From Glaciimonas soli (GTDB lineage Bacteria; Pseudomonadota; Gammaproteobacteria; Burkholderiales; Burkholderiaceae_D), in assembly GCF_009497155.1 (NCBI RefSeq), contig NZ_WINI01000006.1, positions 1 through 64,000 of the forward strand: DNA of 64,000 bases, read 5' to 3'. The notes below the pieces were generated by a model. It did not search any database. It was not told the DNA's origin and saw only the letters and a list, made by a program, of their open reading frames with translations. Below, in pieces: positions 47,701 to 56,698 of the stretch (positions within the stretch are counted from its first letter, which is position 1; every line of letters starts with the position of its first letter). The translations under genes and the position numbers were made by a program.

Positions 47701-48285
47701 TTAAGCCCGCTCAATGACGGGCTGCTTGTACTTAGAAATAATTCCGGCGCTAACAACTAAGCCGCCATAATTATCAAAATCCGTATTGGATATATTGGCA
47801 AAAGTAGTTCCAGACGAACCTTGAAATAAATTAACTGCTGAATTCAAATTAAAAAACAGGCTATTTGAAATCTGTAAATCATCAGCGCCGCCACTGAGAA
47901 CCCCTGTAGTCTTGCCGTCGTTATAAATCGACATCTGATTGGGCGTTAAATTAAAAGGCCAGATATGCAACCTTGAAAGGCGGATTGAATCAAACAACCC
48001 ATCTATGGAAATGGCAGTATTAAACACTGACATATGTCATGTCGCCTTGTTTGATATCGTGCCATTAGGGCGAGAAATGCCATTCGTGCCAGGATCTGCT
48101 TTCAGTGCAAGAGACCGTAATACGCTGCTATTTAGATTCCGACCAGACCGGGGCTGGGTTCGTTTGGCTTCGAGATGACCCGTTCCATCAATTTGTCGAA
48201 GTAAGCTCTGGCTTGGGCTCTGAGCGAAACACCGGTCAATATTTGTTACCGGTCCGCGAAAAAAACGACTTGCCGTTATCCCCAT
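47701..48285 (-). pseudogene. Right-handed beta-helix (tailspike/pectin-lyase-like) fragment
   Basis: One minus-strand frame interrupted by a TGA at 48037-48039. After the stop, residues read LSRLHIWPFNLTPNQMS, DDLQISNSLFFNLNSAVNLF and TFANISNTDFDNYGG, a pattern of beta-helix rungs seen in phage tailspikes and polysaccharide lyases. Neither end is complete. Probably a remnant of a phage or surface polysaccharide-degrading gene. Confidence 0.55.
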
Positions 48286-48494
48286 TTATGGGTGAGCTAT
48301 TTTGCGGAATCGCCATTGCTCTATTTCTAAAAAATAGAGCGGCATATTTTCACGGCTCTCGAAACATCAACGAGACACTCCGGCCCTGGCGCGGCGATTT
48401 GAGGACGGCTGTTTCTACGAAACTAACCTAACGTGAATCACGTCGCATCGAACGATGGCACATGTCGACTGTCACTATGAACATGGAAATGTGA

Positions 48495-48761
48495 TTATCG
48501 GATGGGTACCTGCCCCGCACTCTGCCGGATATGCGCCGGCAACAGCGTGACGAGATAGTGCAGTATCAGTGGGGCCAGCACGAAGTCGTCGACGATCCCG
48601 ACCACTGGCAATACCAGATTGAAGGGGGCAAAGAAATACATAGTGAGCAGCACGATCGCCGGCAAAAACCAGCGCGGACGATCAACATGCCGCAACGCAA
48701 ACCAGGAGGTGCGCAGGTCGCTCTTGCTCATACGCAAAAAGATAAAAAATAATTTCTTCAT
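48495..48761 (-). CDS. DUF1232 (YkvA-like) membrane protein
   Basis: 88 residues from MKKLFF; the longer frame to 48860 runs through a terminator-like hairpin and is rejected. The core RPRWFLPAIVLLTMYFFAPFNLVLPVVGIVDDFVLAPLIL (seen in parts) matches the DUF1232 pattern of Y.....P.DLIPD..P..G..DD. Probably two membrane helices. The role of the family is unknown. No clear ribosome-binding site. Confidence 0.75.
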   Translation of the reverse strand: MKKLFFIFLRMSKSDLRTSWFALRHVDRPRWFLPAIVLLTMYFFAPFNLVLPVVGIVDDFVLAPLILHYLVTLLPAHIRQSAGQVPIR

Positions 48762-48829
48762 AAAATTTAATATGAAAACTCTCACCCCCGCAGAGCACGG
48801 GTGTAACAGTAGTGAGGTGATAACAGAAC

Positions 48830-48866
48830 TAAAAAATTTTCCTTGCCGCGACTGCAGCAAGGAAAA
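48830..48866 (-). terminator. Rho-independent terminator, minus strand
   Basis: ttttccttgc (48837-48846) pairs with gcaaggaaaa (48857-48866); on the minus strand the hairpin is followed by a run of T. It separates the DUF1232 gene from sequence to its right. Confidence 0.6.
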
Positions 48867-48998
48867 ACGATGTACAGATTACTAGCACTAAAAGCCGCTC
48901 CTTACCCAGTGCCTTCCATCTCGTACGATCGTTAAAGCGTCGGAACGACTTAGGATCAATCAGGCGACACCGCGTAATGCGGTTAGATCGGTGTCGAT

Positions 48999-49269
48999 GA
49001 ATAAAAAAGTCTGACACAAATTAAAACTGTTTGACACAAGATAAAAAAGTTTGACACAAAACAGTCCTATTTTAGGCATGCAGGTACATTCCATTCGGAT
49101 AGTCTCATAGGGCAGCAGTGATAAAGTTGTGTCAAACTTTTTTATTGCAAGAATGTGACCACAGTCTATTTTGACGTGTTTGTGTCAAACTTCATTAATG
49201 ACGGTGACAGAAGTTGATTTCGGTAAGCCTCTGATTTATATAGTGCAGTTGTGTCAAACTTTTTTATTC
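48999..49269. mobile_element. 271-bp inverted-repeat element with six 17-21-bp sites
   Basis: Outer ends gaataaaaaagtctgacac (48999) and gtgtcaaacttttttattc (to 49269) form a near-perfect inverted repeat. Inside are further copies: two in the same direction as the left end (about 49024 and 49043) and two in the opposite direction (about 49127 and 49180). The layout resembles multi-site transposon ends bound by a Tn7/Tn402-type transposase. No transposase of that type is in the window. Confidence 0.7.
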
Positions 49270-49534
49270 GTCCACAATCGGGCGTAATCCGCGGTTTGTG
49301 TTCCGACGACGAAAGCATTTTTGGTCTCTGCTTTTCGGCGAAATTCTCAACACCGTCGGCGGAGATGGTCGCGAGAAAATCCAGGACATTCCGATGGTAA
49401 TCGACCCGCATCTCAGCTTCCAATAATTGCCGTTCTGCTTGAAACAAAGCAAGGCGCGCATCACTCAATTCCCTATCAGCCAGTTTTTCCGGCGTCAGTA
49501 CATATTTCATCGCGAATTTATTCAGCCATGTCAT
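49166..49534 (-). CDS. Hypothetical protein with 3' end overrun by the repeat element
   Basis: 122 codons. Residues 1-88 look like a real protein: MTWLNKFAMKYVLTPEKLAD, then a coiled-coil-like helix (RELSDARLALFQAERQLLEAEM). From about residue 90 the frame runs into the inverted element (IKKFDTT), so the original C-terminus is lost. No known family. Low confidence as a functional gene. Confidence 0.45.
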   Translation of the reverse strand: MTWLNKFAMKYVLTPEKLADRELSDARLALFQAERQLLEAEMRVDYHRNVLDFLATISADGVENFAEKQRPKMLSSSEHKPRITPDCGRIKKFDTTALYKSEAYRNQLLSPSLMKFDTNTSK

Positions 49535-49799
49535 GTTGCCACCTGTATTCTCATTGGGACGATTTGATATTAAATCATTCTATTCAAGAGCAATCGGTAT
49601 TGGACATGATTTAACCAAATTTTGCATATTTTCAACACACAATGACGCAATAACCGTACCTCATTCAAGTATTTTCATCGGCTGATATTCACAAACGATC
49701 TTTGGGATACGTTGTACGCCGCACCCGCGAATTGACCTTGTCCCCGAAAAACGTATCTCTTACTGAGGCTGTAAACTAACCGGTAAGGAGAATCGCAAA

Positions 49800-50009
49800 A
49801 TGGCAAAGCAAGGACAAGTAAGAGCCCGTTACACGGCGGAATTCAAACAAGAATCGGTAAGACTAGTGCAAGCTGGTGAAAGTATTGCAGCAGTCAGCAG
49901 GAATATCGCGGTAAGTGAACAAACATTGTACAACTGGGTAAAAGCAGTGCGAGATGGTCAATTAAGCGAAGCTGAAAGCCCTGTTGTCACGCCGGAGAAA
50001 ATGGAATTA
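49800..50009 (+). pseudogene. IS3-family OrfA, truncated by IS30
   Basis: The first 70 codons encode the helix-turn-helix OrfA start: RYTAEFKQESVRLVQ, SIAAVSRNIAVSEQTLYNWV. The start has a good site (TAAGGAGAATCGCAAA). At 50010 the IS30 terminal repeat begins and the frame runs into it. Confidence 0.85.
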
Positions 50010-51462
50010 GGCGGATTCAACCGGTCGTCGCAACACTCGATTGTTGAACAGATTGTATATATTTATTCAGCGCTTCGGCAGGTGTTATCCAGCTAGGCGT
50101 TTTTAGTGACCTGGCGTTCAACGTATTGGCCACGGCCTGGATTTCTTGAGCACTCCATCGAGATAGATCTGTGCCCTTTGGGAAATATTGTCGCAGAAGC
50201 CCATTCGTATTCTCATTCGTCCCACGCTGCCATGGGCTGTGCGGGTCGGCGAAGAAGACCTTTACACCAGATTCGATGGTGAAGCGAACATGATCTGAGA
50301 ACTCTTTACCACGATCCCAAGTTAACGATCGCCATAGCTCGGCAGGTATGCCTATGACGCTCTTCTTAAGCGCATTTGCCATGGTGACAGCTCCGTAGCC
50401 TGCTAACGCAGGGCCATTTTTCGTTCGGGGAATCAGGCCATAGCCTTGTTCCCGAGGCAGGTGCACGAGCATGGTGAATCGAGTAGATCTTTCCACTAGT
50501 GTCCCGATCGCAGACCGGTTAAGGCCGATGATCAGGTGTCCCTCCTAATGGCCTGGCACAGCACGATCTTGCACCTCTGCGGGACGGTTGGAGATCATCA
50601 CATCTTCGCTAACATGCGCCCAAGCCTTGGCTTGCGCTCTGGCCCGCGGCACGCGTAACGCTCTGCCGGTGCGCAGGTAGCTTACTAGCTCGCGCTTGAG
50701 AGCACCGCGCCCTTGAATGTAGAGAGCCTGGTAAATGGCTTCGTGAGAAATACGCATGGATTCATCATCCCGGAAATCGATTTTCAGCCGGTTAGCTATT
50801 TGTTCAGGCGACCAGCCACTGACCCATTTGCGATCGGCGCGATGTGGTTTATTGCGCCCCTTAAACGGTGCCTGACGAGGACCGGCAATCTCACGGCCAT
50901 CGATGTCATGAACCTTACCTTCCAAACGATCTTGCACATAGTGACGTAGCTGCGGGTTAGTCGTCAGCTTTGCTGGCTTTGGCCTTTTAGCGACACGCTC
51001 AGCCTTCCACTGCGCCACCGATGCCCGATATTCGAGGCGCCCACAACGTGTGGCAGCATTGCGCTTGAGCTCCCGCGAAACCGTCGATGGGCTACGTTCA
51101 ATACGACGAGCAATCTCGGGCACTCCGATCCCTTGTACCGAGAGTAATCCAATTTCTTCTCGTTCCGCGAACGACAAGTATTTCCCCGACGTCGGGTTCG
51201 ACATAAAAAGTGGCATACCGCCACGATAGCGGAACCAGCGTGAACCTACTGCCGATGATACGCCAACTGCCTCTGCCGCTTTCTCGCTTGTGATCCCGGT
51301 GGCGATCTGTTTCCAAAACAGACGCTCCATCTCACTCCGGAGCGACGGCGCACCCGGCGAGTGCATCGCTTCTCGCCCTGTTATCTTTTGCACCCATTCC
51401 ACACTCCGACCCATGAAACACCTCTTTGATTAACTGTGTTGCGACGACCGGCTGAATCCGCC
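50010..51462 (-). mobile_element. IS30-family insertion sequence inside IS3
   Basis: About 1.45 kb between ggcggattcaaccggtcgtc (50010) and its inverse ending at 51462, a 26-bp terminal repeat with one mismatch. IS3 pieces lie on both sides. Confidence 0.88.
50017..51414 (-). pseudogene. IS30-family transposase with internal stop
   Basis: Residues 1-290 show the IS30 HTH (LSFAEREEIGLLSVQGIGVPEIARRI in parts) and VSGWSPEQIANRL. The frame is cut by TAG at 50545-50547 where the family has Trp in GHWEGDLI, then resumes in the same frame as EGHLIIGLNRSAIGTLVE to the end (WDRGKEF, DPHSPWQRGTNENTNGLLR). The first catalytic Asp (EGDLI) is also His here. The element cannot transpose by itself. Confidence 0.88.
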
Positions 51463-51709
51463 CAATTCGGTAGCGATGATTTCGCACGCTGGTGCAAGGA
51501 CAAGGGGCTTGTTCCTAGTATGAGTCGCAGAGTCATTTTTTAGCAGTTTGAAGAAGGAGCGCATCAAACGAAAAATCTATCGGACGCGTGATGAAACAAA
51601 ATCAGACATTTTTGATTACATCGAATCGTTTTGCAATTGCAAACGCCGTCATCGCTACATAGATCAAATGAGTCCTTTGGCTTGCGAGAAACTACATCGC
51701 GGAAGTTGA
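51463..51709 (+). pseudogene. IS3-family OrfB C-terminal fragment
   Basis: After the IS30 end the plus strand reads DFARWCKDKGLVPSMSRR, then after a small deletion SFFSSLKKERIKRKIYRTRDE, KRRHRYIDQMSPLA. This is the end of an IS3 integrase-core OrfB. The bulk of OrfB is missing, so the IS30 insertion was accompanied or followed by a deletion. Confidence 0.82.
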
Positions 51710-51854
51710 AAAACGTCTGCAAGATTGGGGGAAGTCCACACGGTTCTACTTTGATATGCTAATAAAAATGGCCGACATCGCTGTGAGCTGCTTCTATACT
51801 ACTTATTGCTATTCGTTGCAATATACGACCGTAGTTGTCGTCACACTTGAGGGG

Positions 51855-52109
51855 CTACAGATCGTTGATTGTATAGGCCAGATCATGCCAATTATGCGAT
51901 GTTTTCTCCCCGCGTCTTTTACTGGGGAAGCGCATATTGGCAATTTCTCGCAACGCTTGCTCATCCAGCTCGGGGTCTCCGCAGCTTTTCTTGATCTTCA
52001 CATTTGTTACATATCCAGCCGTATCCAGGTAAACGCGGACGAATACCCTGTTCGCTTGAGTCGCTGCCGGTTCAACCGCTCTCGATAGTAGTTTGTCCAA
52101 TAGACTCAT
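51855..52109 (-). CDS. Stand-alone TonB C-terminal domain protein
   Basis: 84 residues. The segment RVFVRVYLDTAGYVTNVKIKKSCGDPELDEQALREIANMRFP (in parts) is a TonB C-terminal fold (G.V....I..SSG...LD.AA). There is no TonB N-terminal membrane anchor or Pro-rich spacer, so it is either truncated or a soluble family member. The start is a plain ATG without a strong ribosome-binding site. Confidence 0.65.
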   Translation of the reverse strand: MSLLDKLLSRAVEPAATQANRVFVRVYLDTAGYVTNVKIKKSCGDPELDEQALREIANMRFPSKRRGEKTSHNWHDLAYTINDL

Positions 52110-52238
52110 TTGACCGCCTTCCTTCGATAGTTTTTACTTGACATGGCTTCAGTTAGATTCCAGATCGCCAGCAAATAAACGACTGTCCCCTGAAAAGGTG
52201 CAGGAACAATCCATTTTAAAATCAGAAGGAACAGGTAT

Positions 52239-52379
52239 ATGAAAAAATTGATCGTGGTCGCCGCATTGGGCTTGCTTACCTCGCTCACTGCCAGTGCCGC
52301 CGGCAATGTCGTTCTTGAAAGTCCTGGCACCGCCGACCGAAGCCGCCAGCACACTGGCCGTGTTCGGTCCGATGCCTAG
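52239..52379 (+). pseudogene. 5' end of a secreted-protein gene, truncated
   Basis: An AGAAGGAACAGGTAT site precedes a typical Sec signal (MKKLIVVAALGLLTSLTASA-A). After GNVVLES the sequence becomes antisense IS110 and stops at 52377. The original mature protein is gone. Confidence 0.6.
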
Positions 52380-53736
52380 GATCGTGCGTTGACACTTGAG
52401 CACTTTCTTCAAGCGCTTGAATTGCTGGTGTGTCCACCATGATCGGAGCATGGTCATCAAGTACATGCAATAGAGCCCCGCTAGTCTGCTCTGACCACGA
52501 TTGCCTTGCGCTCGACATCAGCTCCAGACGCTGCGTTTCGCGCTCGATTCCAAGCCTCACAGAAGTCGCTGGTTGACCTCGAATCAGATCCGTGATCTGG
52601 TTGAGGGACATCGCGGAGGTCGACCGGTCGTCGATCATAGTGATCCGGTCGCCTGGTTTTACGCCAGTGAGTTCAGCCGGCGCGCCGGGAATCACAGCGC
52701 GCACGAGCGCACCCGTGCTATTTAGCGGCATGGTGATCGCAATACCAATGCCGACAAGCGATTGCGTCGCGACCGGGAGTTTCAGCCACTTACCCTGCAT
52801 GGCGGTATAGCAGTCGGTGCACTGCAGCGAACCATCACGCTCGCGCCGGAAGCGAAATATCGGCCTCTCGGCCGATGTGCATCCCTCCGGCCGCGACGTA
52901 TCGAACAACGTCAGACCCTGTTCATTCTGGCACACGCCCATCGTATTGCGCATCATCGGTAACCGCGAGTCGGCCAGAATGCCGAACGACACATACGCGA
53001 TGTCGCCTTTCACCACGATCGCAGGCTGAGCTGGCTCGATCAATTGCCCTTTGCGCCACGCGGCCCATGCCCTCTTCAGATCCGGATAGGATGCGGCCAC
53101 ATAGGTGCCGTTGAGCGGACCGTCCGGATTTACTGGGCGCTGCCGCAGTCCGGGTGGCAAGATGATGCTCGGAAGGTACTGCGGCGCCACCTCCTCGCTG
53201 CGCAACTGGCCGTCTCTGAATGTCAGCATGAAAAATTTGCCAGCACGTTCGGCGAGCCTCTGTCCGGCTTCGTTGAAATCCGCCACTACGTCATATGCAG
53301 GTGCCTTGACCGGCTGTCCTTTGCTATCGACGAAGCTCGTCAGATTGTCTTTCCGCACCTCGATCAAGCCGATGGTGTTGAGCGTTTCGGTTCGGACGCT
53401 CTGGTAGATGAAAGGCAGCACGAGCTCGCCCGTGTTCGCGTCAAGCACGCCGTATTGCGAGCCGAGCCGGGTCTCGGCCAAGTCCGGGAATTCGATGTCC
53501 AGACGGTCGTAGCCGGCGTCGTTGAGTGGTTTGCCGTTCTTGTAGAGGTAGTACTTGCCGTCGCGCTCGGTCACTTGCGAGGCGACTGCGGCCATCGTGG
53601 CGCCGGCCGATTCGCTTGCTGCGAACGCGGGTGACGCTATTAGTATCTGGGATAACAGCGCAAAGGCGGCGGCCAAGATCGGCTTGCTGCCGCGCCATGA
53701 GACCTTCTGCGTTATGAAAAACTCGCCGTTCCGCAT
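52285..53736 (-). CDS. WG-repeat/PDZ secreted protein with replaced C-terminus
   Basis: 483 residues from a start preceded by AGGAGAGG. The Sec signal (ILAAAFALLSQILIASPAFA) is followed by WG/KWG-like beta units (GKYYLYKNGKPLNDAGYDRL, YGVLDANTGELVLPFIYQS). A Cys-bearing region follows (VCQNEQG, EGCTSAERP, CTDCY), then a PDZ domain (about 340-430: LVRAVIPGAPAELTGVKPGDRITMIDD in parts). After about residue 432 the frame runs into antisense IS110 debris, so the natural end is lost. Probably periplasmic; function unknown. Confidence 0.65.
   Translation of the reverse strand: MRNGEFFITQKVSWRGSKPILAAAFALLSQILIASPAFAASESAGATMAAVASQVTERDGKYYLYKNGKPLNDAGYDRLDIEFPDLAETRLGSQYGVLDANTGELVLPFIYQSVRTETLNTIGLIEVRKDNLTSFVDSKGQPVKAPAYDVVADFNEAGQRLAERAGKFFMLTFRDGQLRSEEVAPQYLPSIILPPGLRQRPVNPDGPLNGTYVAASYPDLKRAWAAWRKGQLIEPAQPAIVVKGDIAYVSFGILADSRLPMMRNTMGVCQNEQGLTLFDTSRPEGCTSAERPIFRFRRERDGSLQCTDCYTAMQGKWLKLPVATQSLVGIGIAITMPLNSTGALVRAVIPGAPAELTGVKPGDRITMIDDRSTSAMSLNQITDLIRGQPATSVRLGIERETQRLELMSSARQSWSEQTSGALLHVLDDHAPIMVDTPAIQALEESAQVSTHDPRHRTEHGQCAGGFGRRCQDFQERHCRRHWQ
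52310..52466 (-). pseudogene. IS110-family transposase fragment
   Basis: QQFKRLKKVLKCQRTILGIGPNTASVLAASVGGARTFKN (seen in parts) is the helix-hairpin part of the transposase_20 domain. Only about 50 residues remain. It is a different IS110 lineage from the element at 25541 (ILGIGPNTAS versus IPGIGPITAT). Confidence 0.8.
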
Positions 53737-53819
53737 GAAGCTTTCCTCTCCTTGGCATGTTCGCTCATTTTTTGGAACTTCCTTAAACCATTCATTTAAT
53801 TTCACAACAGCGTCTTAGT

Positions 53820-54117
53820 AGCATCCTAACGGATCAAAGATGAAGTAAATTCGAAGGGCGGATACCGAGCCCTTCGAATTGCCTCATCTTTCAACGGCTT
53901 GAGTTATATCTTTTTTTTGCGGCATATTTGATCAGGATGATCACACCAGCAAGCTAGCATGATCCCGCCTGGGGCTTGATTGCATACGGCTCTATCGAAT
54001 TTGACTGCTTAGGCCGTAGTAGCATGTGTCCCGAATGCAAGCAGATTACATCCACATGCTGTACGGTGGCCGTGCAGCGCAACAGGCTTGCCGTTGTCCG
54101 TAATCATGACGCTCTTA
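53820..54117. other. Intergenic, no gene recognised
   Basis: Nearly 300 bases between the PDZ gene and the small lipoprotein; AT-rich, with no clear promoter. Confidence 0.4.
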
Positions 54118-54270
54118 TTAATAGCGGTTAGGACTTGCGTCTCTGTGGCTCTCAAAGCCTCTTTCATCGTGTGGGCCATGCCAATCACTGCGGCCTCTTT
54201 CTCGATCTGGCGCAACAATACAGCCACTTAAAAGCGTGGCAACGGCAAACAAAAGGATCAGGTGCTTCAT
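54118..54270 (-). CDS. Small lipoprotein, 50 residues
   Basis: The minus strand encodes MKHLILLFAVATLLSGC followed by IVAPDRERGRSDW. LSGC is a good lipobox, with Ile at +2, which fits outer-membrane sorting. The mature 34 residues are hydrophilic with HGPHDERG and no known domain. GGAATTGAC precedes the ATG. An overlapping longer frame on the same strand lacks any such features and is rejected. Confidence 0.65.
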   Translation of the reverse strand: MKHLILLFAVATLLSGCIVAPDRERGRSDWHGPHDERGFESHRDASPNRY

Positions 54271-54537
54271 GTCAATTCCACATAATATAAAGGAAGGACA
54301 TTTTTACATCATTTCTCATCGTAGGCTACTTGAAATTAGCAGGAGGTCCACCTGTCTCGATACTTGATTACCCGGCTTGCACTGATCTGTGCAAAGGTTG
54401 GATGGGTATAGCGATTTGCGAGCGCGCGGAGCGCAGGCAAATGGGCATACGATTCGACATTCGAATTTCATTCTCATTAAAAAGGTGCATCGCAATAAAA
54501 AATAATTCCCGCCCCGCTTGTTCTCCAAGCGTGTTAC

Positions 54538-55638
54538 TTATTTTTTGCCCGATTCTTTCAATAATTCAGCCAAATAAGATTGCCACGCCGCTGCATATGT
54601 ATGTGTGCCATGACCATGTGTCTGATCGCTGACCGGGATAACAACGTAACGGCCGTTTTTAATTTTCTTTACTTGTTCTTCGGCGATTTTTATTTCAGGC
54701 GGATTGATGAAATCGTCTGCCGAGTTGACCCACATTACGGGCACCGTGATTTTATCTAAATTGGCAGAAGGATCGTAATCGCGGGATGCACTGATTTGAT
54801 ACAGCACATCGTTGGCATCGAGCGTTGCAAGGTCTTTTTTCACATACTCGCCGACATAGGCATCTGCGGCATCACGGGTCGGATATTCTTTTTGCAGTTG
54901 ATGCGACGCGCTGCCGGCAATTAGCAACATGTCTGCTGCGATGCGTAAGCCTTGTTGCGGCTGGACTTTGTAATCGCCACCCTGCCACGCAGGGTCATTG
55001 ATAATTCCGTCAATAATCATCTTGCGCCAAGCGCGATTACGCCCGGCAATCGGTACCGCCTGGCAAGCCAGCGGCATTAGCGCATCCATGAATGACGGAT
55101 AAACCTCGCCCCACACAAAAGAATGCATGCAACCCATGGAGGTTCCCATCACTAATCGCAGGTGATCCACGCCCAACCCCTTCGTGACCAACGCATATTG
55201 TGCAGCGACCATATCGTCATAATCGTATTTAGGAAAACGCGCGTGCAAGCCATCGCTTGGTTTTGATGATTTTCCGTGACCGATGCCATCGGGCAGAATG
55301 ATGTACATTTTTGCGGGATCAAGTAAGCTCCCCGGCGCAAACAAAACGTTGGCAAATTGTGGCCGCAAGAACTGATGACCGTCGCCGCCGGTGCCATGCA
55401 TGACAATTACCGCATTGGTCACATGCCCGTCCGCATCGCGTTTTGGCGTTCCCAGCGTGGTGTAGTGCAACTTCAGCGCGGGCATTGTTTCACCGGAACG
55501 GAACTTGAAATCATGTACGACGAAATCCCCTTCTCGCGTCGTCAGTGCAGGCGCAGATTGTGCGATCGCTGCAGTGACGGCAAAGCAGATGGCACTCGTG
55601 AAGGTTGCTGCGACACATTTGGATAAAAAATTGAACAT
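54538..55638 (-). CDS. Secreted alpha/beta hydrolase (MetX/homoserine acetyltransferase-like)
   Basis: 366 residues with a Sec signal (FTSAICFAVTAAIAQSAPA). The fold signature HGTGGDGHQFL supplies the oxyanion region. The nucleophile Ser is in MGTSMGCMHSFVWG, Asp in NSADDFINPPE and His in THGHGTH. Length and motif order follow the MetX-like group, but the export signal and lack of met genes argue against homoserine acylation. It is more likely a periplasmic esterase or hydrolase of unknown substrate. Start after a weak site (GGCATCACT). Confidence 0.82.
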   Translation of the reverse strand: MFNFLSKCVAATFTSAICFAVTAAIAQSAPALTTREGDFVVHDFKFRSGETMPALKLHYTTLGTPKRDADGHVTNAVIVMHGTGGDGHQFLRPQFANVLFAPGSLLDPAKMYIILPDGIGHGKSSKPSDGLHARFPKYDYDDMVAAQYALVTKGLGVDHLRLVMGTSMGCMHSFVWGEVYPSFMDALMPLACQAVPIAGRNRAWRKMIIDGIINDPAWQGGDYKVQPQQGLRIAADMLLIAGSASHQLQKEYPTRDAADAYVGEYVKKDLATLDANDVLYQISASRDYDPSANLDKITVPVMWVNSADDFINPPEIKIAEEQVKKIKNGRYVVIPVSDQTHGHGTHTYAAAWQSYLAELLKESGKK

Positions 55639-56297
55639 AGTGATGCCTCGAAGTTTTTAGTTGTTGAATAACTATATTTGCTAAGTATTGTCGACGTATC
55701 AATGCGCTGTAAATCTCCGCAAGCAACAATGAAATAAAATCCATCTTTTTGTTTTTTTCCTACTTGCTCACAGTAGAACGAACGCCTGAATTTTCCTTTG
55801 TGGCCGGCGCCAGGCGATTGCCGCCAGCGCCGGTGAATTAAAAGTGTTTCGCCAGTCAAAGGAGTTGCATTGCTTCGGCAACTGATCAGCGTTTCGCCCT
55901 GTCCCAGCGTGATTAACAGCCGATACGCGGATCACATAGCCGATGCTGTCACGATAAACTTCAGCCAGTTATTCACCATCGAATTGTGTAAGGATTGTCA
56001 CCAAGCCGCCAGTTAGCGTCAACTTCACTTCGTCGCATATTACCTACTTTTTCAAGGCGGAAATTGGATGCTTTGATTGGTTTTACAATGGTTAACAAAT
56101 AGCGTTGTCCAACGGCACGTGAGCCTGGGCGACGGCTCTCATCCTGACGCATTAGACGTATCTTTACCGCTAAAACACCAACTGGACCAACGTTAAGCAA
56201 TGTCTCTCTCGGGCAATGTGGTAAAGCACTTTCACAAGATCAGATACCAGGCTCAGCACGCAAATATGCCGTTTGAGAGGCGTGATAAGGTTCACTG
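55639..56297. other. Intergenic, no confident gene
   Basis: 660 bases. A 75-codon minus frame (55973-56200) with RRSEVDANWRLGDNPYT looks like eroded coding sequence, but I could not place it in a family. Confidence 0.4.
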
Positions 56298-56398
56298 GGC
56301 TTTAATGGAATGGACGCTCCTTTCAGTTACGCGGGATATTCCCGCTATTTTGGCACTTCGATGCCGTTTTGAAAGAGGGCGTCCATTCCATTAAGGCC
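56298..56398 (-). repeat. Solo 101-bp palindromic element, inverted
   Basis: Same element as 37045-37145 in opposite orientation, with complete terminal arms (ggctttaatggaatggacg / cgtccattccattaaggcc). Its inner sequence is closer to the IS110 left end than the other solo copy. Confidence 0.9.
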
Positions 56399-56698
56399 TG
56401 TACGTTATATACCAATCCGATTGAAGTAGCATATCGCCCTATTGGCGCAGTTTCGGGAGGTGCCAAGTCCAGGCTATGATCTACGGGCTACACCCTCGCC
56501 CTGTCATTCCTGCATTATTGTCAATTACTCCATAAAACCTACTATTTTAACCACGCACAAAGAAACTTTCTTGACGGATATCATGCAAATTCCGTAGGGC
56601 AACGTAACAATCGGCATTGAATAGCCGATAGAATATAAATAATGTAAATTTGTTGTCGATGATTGCAAAGATTGCATGGAATATTTTGGACCACTGAA

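Noticed and set aside
49003-49265. Possible CRISPR or operator array
   Set aside because: The repeats change orientation halfway and spacers are irregular; transposon-end sites fit better.
54009-54227. 72-codon minus-strand frame
   Set aside because: Overlaps the small lipoprotein in another frame and has neither signal nor domain.
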